Source: an uncultured Lachnospiraceae bacterium
GTDB lineage: Bacteria > Bacillota > Clostridia > Lachnospirales > Lachnospiraceae
NCBI GenBank assembly: GCA_900555195.1
Contig: USKC01000012.1
Location: 1 to 22,796 of the forward strand
Reading direction: 5' to 3'
Length of the DNA stretch: 22,796 nucleotides
The notes beneath the pieces were generated by a model. It had not been told where the DNA came from, did no database searches, and saw only the letters and a program-made list of their open reading frames with translations. Shown here piece by piece: positions 1-5,700 of this stretch (positions are counted from its first letter, which is position 1; every line of letters begins with the position of its first letter). The translations under genes and the position numbers were made by a program.

Positions 1-1
1 G

Positions 2-70
2 CGGATGCCCGTGCTTGGGGAACCAGGTGTCACAGACAAGGGAGACAAAACGGTATATGCGGAGGGCTGA
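2..70 (+). CDS. C-terminal tail of an unidentified protein (partial)
   Basis: An open frame enters from the left edge and ends at TGA 68-70, giving a 22-residue tail that begins RMPVLGEPGV and ends VYAEG. The residue mix is protein-like and the frame points toward the window, so this is probably the end of a plus-strand gene whose body lies outside. The family cannot be recognised from so short a piece. The stop codon overlaps a 13-base sequence (65-77) that recurs inverted at 5198-5210. Confidence 0.4.
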   Translation, partial: RMPVLGEPGVTDKGDKTVYAEG

Positions 71-157
71 GTAGTAAATTTCAGCCGCTATAGCTGGTAA
101 CAGCCGTCCCCCATCCTGTGTCTGAACAGGAGCGGGATGGAGAAAAGGAAATCGGCT

Positions 158-1069
158 CTATCTTTTCCAACAATGCCAATGAATCCCGTTGCCGTAACCA
201 ATCTTTTCATAGAAGGGACTGCTGCCTCCTGTCATATGCGTGGCACCAAGCGGCTTCATTACATGATAGTGTCTCGAAAGAGCTGCTGAAGCAAGGCCCA
301 TCTTACGGTACTTTGGAATCGTACAAAGAGGTTCCATATATGCAAGTTTGTTTTCAGGCACCCACCACATTCCGGAATAACAAGCGTATTCCCCTTTTTC
401 ATCCGCAATAATAACATCATATTGCTGTGTTGAGTGCGGGGAGGGAGCCATAATAGCGCTCACAACACCCCGATACGATTTTTGAGGGGTCCAATCAAAA
501 GAGTCATCCTTAGAATCCCAGTTTTCAAACGGCCCCTTATCTTCATGGTCAAATCCATACCAGCAGCATCTTGCAAGCTTAACAGGATCAACGTCTGAAG
601 GATTGACAAAATGAAAGCCCGCAGGTAGCGCGAAGTCCAGTGTATTTCCGAAATCGAATTCCCTATCCTCATAATCATATATTTGCCGGAAGCCTCTCTT
701 TTTTGCCTCTTCCATAAGGAATTCCTGTCCATTGAAAAGCATAAACTGCTGTTTACCGTCAAAGTTGGGCATATGGTCCATCGCATAAGAGACCATTTCT
801 TCCGCGAGGAATTCATATCCCGGGCGGACTTTAAAATAAATGTCCGTCACGGGAGATTCGTTAAATACAAATCCCACAACGCTGTCACCATCAAACCATA
901 AACGGTTCAAATATTGATAAGCAGTATCCATCCAAGAGGATTGGATTGCATATTCAAAAAACGGGGCCGCCACACCGCCTCCCTTCTTTCTGTCATAGAT
1001 ATCCACAAAAAAATCCCATACCAGATTTATATCTGTTAAGATTTGAAACTGCTTTGTTGATATATGCAT
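158..1069 (-). CDS. GNAT-family N-acetyltransferase
   Basis: This 303-residue protein is a likely cytoplasmic acetyl-CoA-dependent N-acyltransferase of unknown substrate. The C-terminal part carries a GNAT motif-A-like segment, PLCTIPKYRKMGLAS (about residues 247-261), with the R-x-x-G/A pattern that binds the acetyl-CoA pyrophosphate. It is followed by a GGSSPFYEKIGY segment typical of the end of the fold. The length is roughly twice a single GNAT domain, so the N-terminal half may be a second, degenerate domain. The start is set by a perfect AGGAGGT (plus strand 1078-1084) eight bases before the ATG. A weak promoter may lie upstream on the minus strand (TTGACC, plus 1119-1124, with only a poor -10). 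It points away from the neighbouring plus-strand genes and its DNA is visibly more AT-rich than the rest of the window. No specific function can be given. Confidence 0.82.
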   Translation of the reverse strand: MHISTKQFQILTDINLVWDFFVDIYDRKKGGGVAAPFFEYAIQSSWMDTAYQYLNRLWFDGDSVVGFVFNESPVTDIYFKVRPGYEFLAEEMVSYAMDHMPNFDGKQQFMLFNGQEFLMEEAKKRGFRQIYDYEDREFDFGNTLDFALPAGFHFVNPSDVDPVKLARCCWYGFDHEDKGPFENWDSKDDSFDWTPQKSYRGVVSAIMAPSPHSTQQYDVIIADEKGEYACYSGMWWVPENKLAYMEPLCTIPKYRKMGLASAALSRHYHVMKPLGATHMTGGSSPFYEKIGYGNGIHWHCWKR

Positions 1070-1178
1070 ACCGTATACCTCCTGTGTGGGTTCTGATTTA
1101 GCGCCCTCTTAGCCCTCCGGTCAATAGGGAGACTGCTTTGGCTGAAGAATCGTCTTAAATATAAAATGGCCTGTTTCC

Positions 1179-1394
1179 CTAAAATAGTTTATATGAAGAA
1201 AGAGCAAAATACAAGGCTCCGCCCCATGACTTCCATCCCATAAGCATGGCATAAGACATGATGATACCGAAGATGATTCCTTGTGCTTTTGCTTTGATCA
1301 CAGATACATCCTGCGCACGAAGCGCTCTTTTTAGAATACTGCGGGCATATACCCGAGAGTGAGCGTCATTTGCGCGAGGCCGAAAAAAAAGCAT
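1179..1394 (-). pseudogene. Small membrane-protein remnant, possibly DUF2798-like
   Basis: The 71-residue ORF has one hydrophobic stretch, KAQGIIFGIIMSYAMLMG (about residues 36-53), which resembles the first helix of small two-helix DUF2798-type proteins. After that helix the frame turns into an unconvincing tail. Shifting one base near plus position 1230 would read GMEV, closer to what I expect for that family, which suggests a frameshift. A GGAAGG sequence lies just upstream of the ATG and a TATAAT-like hexamer (plus 1412-1417) lies further up. This may be a decayed gene or a chance ORF; the family assignment is weak. Confidence 0.28.
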
Positions 1395-1517
1395 ATGATA
1401 TCCTTCCGGATATTATACGCTTTGCGCCAAGAACAATGTGCCACACGATTACTTTCTTTTTATCGCACATACGAAAAAAATGTCAGGTATCAAAAGGATA
1501 TTGCAAGATGAAAAGGC

Positions 1518-1547
1518 GTAACAGTTCAGATTGGCCCAAACTGTTAC
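1518..1547. repeat. Intergenic hairpin repeat, copy A
   Basis: GTAACAGTT (1518-1526) pairs perfectly with AACTGTTAC (1539-1547) around a 12-base loop containing TTGGCCCA. No T-run follows, so it is not a standard terminator. The reverse complement of the hairpin at 17014-17044 has the same layout and shares TTCAG and TTGGCC, with paired changes in the stem, so the two look like members of one dispersed family. Confidence 0.55.
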
Positions 1548-1610
1548 GGTATCTGGCCAGTCCAATTCCTTTGTGTTAGGGAGGATAATGTCTGCAGTAT
1601 CGCTGCCCTC

Positions 1611-1639
1611 TTGCAAGAAGGAGAGGGAAATTATATGAT
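1611..1639 (+). promoter_or_regulatory. Candidate sigma-A-type promoter for the DUF1848 gene
   Basis: TTGCAA (1611-1616) and TATGAT (1634-1639) are separated by 17 bases, and the -10 lies 53 bases before the start codon at 1693. The -35 matches the consensus at four of six positions and the -10 at five of six. No other convincing promoter lies nearby. Confidence 0.45.
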
Positions 1640-1692
1640 GTAGAAAAGAAAGAAGGGCAGGCTCCTGGTTTTGCAAAAGGAGGGCAGTTGAC

Positions 1693-2583
1693 ATGATTAT
1701 CTCGGCTTCCAGAAGGACGGACATTCCTTGCGCATATTCAGAATGGATGCTTAACAGGCTGAAAGCGGGGTATGTGCTGATGAGAAATCCGATGAACCGC
1801 ACCCAGGTCGGCAGGGCATCTTTGGACAGGTCATCGGTGGATGGGATCGTATTCTGGACAAAGGATGCAGGAAATCTTGCAAAACGGTTGGATGAAGTGG
1901 ACGGGATGGGATATCAATATGGTTTTCAGTATACCATCACACCTTATGGCAGTGAGCTGGAACGTTTCCTGCGGCCCAAGAAGGAGATCATGGATAATTT
2001 CCGGGAACTGGCGGACAGGCTCGGAAGCCGGAAGATGGTTTGGCGGTACGATCCTATCCTGCTGAATGAAAAATATACGGAAGCCTTCCATCGGGAGGCA
2101 TTTGCCCGGATGTGCGAACAGCTGGCAGGATATACGCAGCGTGTGATCATCAGCTTTGTGGATGACTATGCTAAGCTTAAGGGACGGGGAATCCGGGAAC
2201 TTTCCGAAGGTGAGATGGAGCGGCTGGCCTTTGGCATCGGAAAGGTGGCGCGCAGGTATGGGCTTCGTATACAGACCTGTTGTGAGGGCATGGATCTGAG
2301 GGCCTTCGGCATTGAGAAAGGCGGCTGCCTGGATGCGGAGTGGCTGGAAGAAATCTGCGGCCGGCCCTTGGAATGGAAGGCGGATAAGGGGCAGAGGAAT
2401 GGCTGCGGCTGCATGCAGAGTGTGGATATCGGCGCTTATGATACCTGTCCCAACGGCTGCTTGTACTGCTATGCCAACCGCCGGGAAGAGACTGCCGCCG
2501 CCAACTATGCCGCCCACGATCCGAAAGGCGAACTGCTGACCGGGAAAATCAGGCCGGAGGATCGGATTTATGACAGAAAATAG
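1693..2583 (+). CDS. DUF1848 family protein with C-terminal CX3CX2C motif
   Basis: This 296-residue soluble protein opens with IISASRRTDIP, the N-terminal signature I associate with DUF1848, an uncharacterised family. The start is well supported by AGGAGGG (1678-1684). Near the C-terminus, C252-PNG-C256-LY-C259-YAN forms a CX3CX2C arrangement like that which binds a 4Fe-4S cluster in radical SAM enzymes. Further cysteines at about 238 and 240 and a CC pair near 202 could add ligands. The motif sits at the end of the protein rather than near the start as in classical radical SAM proteins. A metal or iron-sulfur role is inference and no reaction is known. It has its own probable promoter, and the next gene has a separate one, so it is likely monocistronic. 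Confidence 0.85.
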   Translation: MIISASRRTDIPCAYSEWMLNRLKAGYVLMRNPMNRTQVGRASLDRSSVDGIVFWTKDAGNLAKRLDEVDGMGYQYGFQYTITPYGSELERFLRPKKEIMDNFRELADRLGSRKMVWRYDPILLNEKYTEAFHREAFARMCEQLAGYTQRVIISFVDDYAKLKGRGIRELSEGEMERLAFGIGKVARRYGLRIQTCCEGMDLRAFGIEKGGCLDAEWLEEICGRPLEWKADKGQRNGCGCMQSVDIGAYDTCPNGCLYCYANRREETAAANYAAHDPKGELLTGKIRPEDRIYDRK

Positions 2584-2590
2584 GTTCTGC

Positions 2591-2619
2591 TTGAAAAACA
2601 TGGCTAAACACAGTATAAT
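2591..2619 (+). promoter_or_regulatory. Strong sigma-A-type promoter before the DUF368 gene
   Basis: TTGAAA (2591-2596) and a perfect TATAAT (2614-2619) are exactly 17 bases apart. The -10 ends 42 bases before the ATG at 2662. This is the best promoter in the window and implies that the DUF368 gene is transcribed independently of the DUF1848 gene, which ends only eight bases before the -35. Confidence 0.75.
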
Positions 2620-2661
2620 CAGCAGGAAATATGAATCTATTCCATTTAAAAGAGGTATGTG

Positions 2662-3522
2662 ATGAATAACAATCAAACTGTGAAACAACAAACTGGCAAG
2701 TCCTCTCCGATGCAGCTTTTGCTGCATGTGATTCAGGGGGCATTAATCGGACTGGGGGCAGTTCTTCCCGGCATTTCCGGAGGCGTGCTGAGCGTTATCT
2801 TCGGGATTTACAAGCCGGTCATGGAGCTGCTCTCCAATCCCTTTGCCAATTTTAAAACCCATGTCCCGAGACTGATTCCCTATCTGATCGGCGGTGCGGT
2901 CGGTTTCCTGGGCGTGGCCAATGTCCTTGCGTTTTTCCTTGAAAAATATCCGGATCCTTCTGTTTGCCTGTTTGTCGGGCTGATTGCGGGAATGCTTCCG
3001 TCCCTGTTCCGGGAAGCAGGAGAACAGGGACGCAGCAAGGGCTCTTTTATTTCCTTGATTGTGTGCATGATTTTTATCTTTGTTCTGCTGACTGCGTTAA
3101 ACTACGCGTCGGTGCAGATTACGCCGAACTTCTTCTGGTATCTATTCTGCGGTTTCTGCCTGGCTCTGAGCGTGATCGCTCCCGGAATGAGTTTTTCTAC
3201 TCTGCTCATGCCCTTGGGACTTTATACACCCTTTGTGGATGGGATCGGCCATCTGGATTTTTCGATTCTGATTCCTGGCGGAATTGGGGCCCTGGTAACA
3301 GTGATCTGCTTTGCGAAAGCGATCAACGCCCTGTTTGATCATTATTATTCCATCGCATTCCATGGGATTATCGGGATCGTGATCGCGGCTACAGTGATGA
3401 TCATCCCGTTTTCCAGTTTTATGACGGCTGGGACGGCGGTTGTCAATGGAATCTGTCTTGTGGCTGGCGTCGTGATCGCGCTCCTGCTGGATCGCTTCAA
3501 CAGCAGGGTGGAAGTGGGATAA
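2662..3522 (+). CDS. DUF368 family integral membrane protein
   Basis: This 286-residue polytopic membrane protein carries the DUF368 hallmark near its N-terminus, GALIGLGAVLPGISGGVLSVI (about residues 24-44). A related internal segment, ALSVIAPGMSFSTLLMPLGLY, lies around residues 167-187, so the protein appears to be an internal duplication with a PG-containing motif in each half. About eight hydrophobic stretches are visible. Some DUF368 proteins have been linked to undecaprenyl-phosphate (C55-P) translocation; whether this one does the same is inference. I chose ATG 2662 over the adjacent GTG 2659 because AGAGGT (2651-2656) is then well spaced. It is driven by the promoter at 2591-2619. Hairpins at 3534-3568 follow the gene. 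Confidence 0.85.
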   Translation: MNNNQTVKQQTGKSSPMQLLLHVIQGALIGLGAVLPGISGGVLSVIFGIYKPVMELLSNPFANFKTHVPRLIPYLIGGAVGFLGVANVLAFFLEKYPDPSVCLFVGLIAGMLPSLFREAGEQGRSKGSFISLIVCMIFIFVLLTALNYASVQITPNFFWYLFCGFCLALSVIAPGMSFSTLLMPLGLYTPFVDGIGHLDFSILIPGGIGALVTVICFAKAINALFDHYYSIAFHGIIGIVIAATVMIIPFSSFMTAGTAVVNGICLVAGVVIALLLDRFNSRVEVG

Positions 3523-3533
3523 AAGATAAAAAT

Positions 3534-3568
3534 TTGCCTTTAGGCAAGCCTGCGCTTTTATTGCGCAG
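3534..3568. other. Two small hairpins after the DUF368 gene
   Basis: TTGCCT/AGGCAA (3534-3547) is immediately followed by CTGCGC (3550-3555) pairing with GCGCAG (3563-3568) across a T-rich loop. No T-run follows the second stem, so this is not a canonical intrinsic terminator, though it could still stall or end the DUF368 transcript. The CTGCGC-TTT...GCGCAG layout recurs at 5240-5269. Confidence 0.4.
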
Positions 3569-3643
3569 ACTGTGCGAAAGGTGGTTGACAGCAAGCATCC
3601 GGACAAAGATGGAGCATATATAAAACATTAGGAGGAGAAGGAA

Positions 3644-5188
3644 ATGTCGAAATGGCTTGATGATGCGATTTTTTATGAGATCTATCCTCAGTCCTTCCAG
3701 GATTCCAACGGGGATGGGATCGGAGACCTGCAGGGAATCATTTCCCGGCTGGACTATATCAAGGAGTTGGGCTGCAATGCGCTGTGGCTGAATCCCTGTT
3801 TTGTGTCCCCTTTCGGAGATGCAGGCTATGATGTGGCGGATTATTGTACCATCGCCCCTAGATATGGAACGAATGAGGACGCGAAGCAGCTGTTTGAAGA
3901 GGCTCATAAAAGGGGGATGCATATCCTTTTGGATCTGGTGCCGGGCCATACGTCGGTGGAACATCCGTGGTTCCTGGAATCCATGAAGCCGGAGCGCAAT
4001 GCGTATACGGACAGATATGTGTGGACGGACAGCATCTGGGAAGCGCCGGAGGACATGGCCAGCATTCGTGGAATTTCCGATCGGGACGGTTCCTGCGCGG
4101 TTAATTTCTTCTCTTCCCAGCCTGCTCTGAATTATGGATATTACCGCATCACGAAGCCCTGGCAGATGTCCCCTGAGGATGAAGGGCCGCGCGCGACGCT
4201 GGAAGCGATGAAGGATGTGATGCGTTTCTGGCTGACCATGGGCTGTGACGGGTTCCGGGTGGATATGGCCGGTTCCCTGGTAAAGCAGGATGAGGACGGA
4301 AAAGGGACTATCGCCCTGTGGCAGAAGGTACGGGCGTTTCTGGATGAGGAATTCCCGGAGGCGGCCATGGTGTCTGAATGGGGAGAGCCGGACAAATCCC
4401 TGCAGGGCGGCTTCCATATGGACTTCCTGCTACATTTTGGCCCTTCTCATTATAACGATCTGTTCCGCTGCGAGCATCCATATTTTTGTAAGGAAGGAAA
4501 AGGGGATATCTCCCAGTTCGTGGCGAAGTATATAGAGAATTATGAGAAATCCGAGAGAAAAGGCCTGATCTGTATTCCTTCCGGCAATCATGACATGGAT
4601 CGGCTTGCCCTCCGCCTGGATCCGGAGGATATGAAAGTGGCATTTGCTTTCCTGTTTTCCATGCCCGGGGCGCCTTTCCTCTATTATGGAGATGAGATCG
4701 GCATGCGCCATCTGGAAAATCTCACCTCTGTGGAGGGAGGATACAACAGGACGGGCGCGCGTACGCCCATGCAGTGGGATGACGGCGTGAATGCGGGATT
4801 CAGCACTGCGGCGAAGGAAAAGCTGTATATCTGCCAGGACGGGCGTGCGGATCGGCCTACGGTGAGCGCGCAGATGGCGGATGAAACGTCCCTCTATCAT
4901 GAGATCAGGCGTCTGATCGCCATTCGTCAGTCCCATCCGGCCTTGAAAAATAAAGGAGAGATCGAATTCCTGTATGCAAAAGAGAACAGCTATCCCTTTG
5001 CATATCTGCGCAAAGGGGAAGGGGAGACGATTCTGGTGGTGCTGAACCCTTCCGGCAGGCAGGAGCATTTTTCCTGTGGATTCGGGCTGGAAGGAAAAGA
5101 AAGGATCTATGCGCTGGGAGGCACGCTGCATGAGGAGAACGGCAGCCTGGTGGTTCCTCCCTGCTCCGCCTTCTTTGTGAAATTATAG
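3644..5188 (+). CDS. GH13 alpha-amylase family glycoside hydrolase
   Basis: This 514-residue enzyme has no signal peptide and should act in the cytoplasm on alpha-linked oligosaccharides. The GH13 barrel begins at about residue 5 with AIFYEIYPQSFQDSNGDGIG. The catalytic set is present: nucleophile D207 in DGFRVDMA, acid/base E245 in VSEWGEP, and transition-state stabiliser D317 in GNHDMDR. The last 80 or so residues form the usual C-terminal beta domain. Sequence style is closest to oligo-1,6-glucosidase, alpha-glucosidase and trehalose synthase-like members; the exact specificity cannot be fixed from sequence. The start is supported by GGAGGAG (3631-3637). No transporter or regulator of sugar use lies beside it, so it appears to be a stand-alone gene. 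A TTGACA at 3585-3590 lacks a properly spaced -10. Confidence 0.93.
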   Translation: MSKWLDDAIFYEIYPQSFQDSNGDGIGDLQGIISRLDYIKELGCNALWLNPCFVSPFGDAGYDVADYCTIAPRYGTNEDAKQLFEEAHKRGMHILLDLVPGHTSVEHPWFLESMKPERNAYTDRYVWTDSIWEAPEDMASIRGISDRDGSCAVNFFSSQPALNYGYYRITKPWQMSPEDEGPRATLEAMKDVMRFWLTMGCDGFRVDMAGSLVKQDEDGKGTIALWQKVRAFLDEEFPEAAMVSEWGEPDKSLQGGFHMDFLLHFGPSHYNDLFRCEHPYFCKEGKGDISQFVAKYIENYEKSERKGLICIPSGNHDMDRLALRLDPEDMKVAFAFLFSMPGAPFLYYGDEIGMRHLENLTSVEGGYNRTGARTPMQWDDGVNAGFSTAAKEKLYICQDGRADRPTVSAQMADETSLYHEIRRLIAIRQSHPALKNKGEIEFLYAKENSYPFAYLRKGEGETILVVLNPSGRQEHFSCGFGLEGKERIYALGGTLHEENGSLVVPPCSAFFVKL

Positions 5189-5197
5189 TAAACGACG

Positions 5198-5298
5198 TTA
5201 CTACTCAGCCAGGTCTGCGCATAAACTGCGAGGAAAGATCTGCGCTTTGCACAGCAAAAATCGGCGCAGGATGCGTCATAATAAAATTTATTATGACG
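5198..5298. repeat. Structured intergenic element with a 25-base palindrome
   Basis: Three structures lie between the GH13 gene and the riboswitch. TTACTACTCAGCC (5198-5210) is an inverted copy of 65-77. CTGCGC (5240-5245) pairs with GCGCAG (5264-5269) around an inner TTTGC/GCAAA stem. CGTCATAATAAA (5274-5285) and TTTATTATGACG (5287-5298) form a near-perfect palindrome broken only by the central base. The palindrome could be a terminator-like hairpin for the GH13 gene or an operator at the head of the cobalamin operon. I could not place a convincing -35/-10 pair here. Confidence 0.5.
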
Positions 5299-5333
5299 TT
5301 TCCTAATAATTTAAGTTCCATGAACAATTTAAA

Positions 5334-5547
5334 GCAAACAGGTGCCGAAGGCGCGGCTGTATGCCGCGCTTTCGGATAATAGGGAACCGGGTGGGAATCC
5401 CGGACGATCCCGTCGCTGTATTGGAAGAGCGTTAGGGAGGATGGCTCGCAGAGCGTGCCGTCCGCCGTTCGCCGTAAGGCGGTCACTGCGAAAGCGGGAA
5501 GATGAAATAACGCGATGAGGCCTGAGTCAGAAGACCTGCCTGTTTGC
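5334..5547 (+). ncRNA. Cobalamin (adenosylcobalamin) riboswitch
   Basis: All the conserved blocks are visible in order. P1 is closed by GCAAACAGG (5334-5342) with CCTGTTTGC (5539-5547). A GGTGCC segment starts the core. The AATAGGGAACCGGGTG and GGGAATCCCGG blocks and CCCGTCGCTGTA follow at about 5377-5420. CACTGCGAAAGCGGGAAG lies at about 5484-5501. The B12 box GAGTCAGAAGACCTGCC is at 5524-5540. The variable arm between the core and the CACTG block is extended and GC-rich. It sits about 150 bases upstream of the first cobalamin gene and is followed by an intrinsic terminator, so it should shut off the operon when the cofactor is abundant. Ligand binding itself is inferred from the match to the class. 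Confidence 0.96.
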
Positions 5548-5590
5548 TGGATATTATAAGAAGATCTGCGAGGTACAGACGCTTATAAAC

Positions 5591-5614
5591 GAGCCCCCTG
5601 TGAGGGCTCTTTTT
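5591..5614 (+). terminator. Rho-independent terminator of the riboswitch leader (T1)
   Basis: GAGCCC (5591-5596) pairs with GGGCTC (5604-5609) around a seven-base loop and is directly followed by five T (5610-5614). It begins 43 bases after the riboswitch P1 stem, the usual place for the expression platform. GGCTCG (5443-5448) within the riboswitch arm could pair with CGAGCC (5590-5595), but this anti-terminator idea is speculative. Confidence 0.85.
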
Positions 5615-5665
5615 GGCGTACTGCGCATCAGCAGCTGCCTGAAAGAGCCTTTGCGGGGATTTTTT
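5595..5665 (+). terminator. Possible second, mutually exclusive terminator hairpin (T2)
   Basis: CCCC (5595-5598) can pair with GGGG (5655-5658), and GGCTCTTT (5605-5612) with AAAGAGCC (5642-5649). One base after the GGGG comes a run of six T (5660-5665). This structure uses the 3' arm of the T1 terminator, so the two cannot form at once. The internal loops are sizeable, so its stability is uncertain. Confidence 0.35.
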
Positions 5666-5700
5666 ATGTAAACAGAACGATTGATAAAGACGGAGAACGA

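Larger units (their letters stand above)
1070..1692. other. Divergent intergenic region, about 620 bases
   Basis: This stretch separates the minus-strand acetyltransferase from the plus-strand DUF1848 gene. It holds the acetyltransferase ribosome site, a small minus-strand ORF that looks like a gene remnant (1179-1394), a hairpin repeat (1518-1547) and a probable promoter for the DUF1848 gene (1611-1639). I see no RNA gene and no other convincing CDS. Composition is AT-rich relative to the downstream operon. Confidence 0.6.

Noticed and set aside
3585..3624. Promoter for the GH13 gene (TTGACA at 3585 with TATATA/TATAAA at 3617-3624)
   Set aside because: The two hexamers are 26 or more bases apart, too far for a sigma-A-type promoter.
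5299..5333. Operon promoter directly before the riboswitch
   Set aside because: An AATAAT hexamer at 5305-5310 could be a -10, but no -35 lies 16-18 bases upstream, so I could not support a call.
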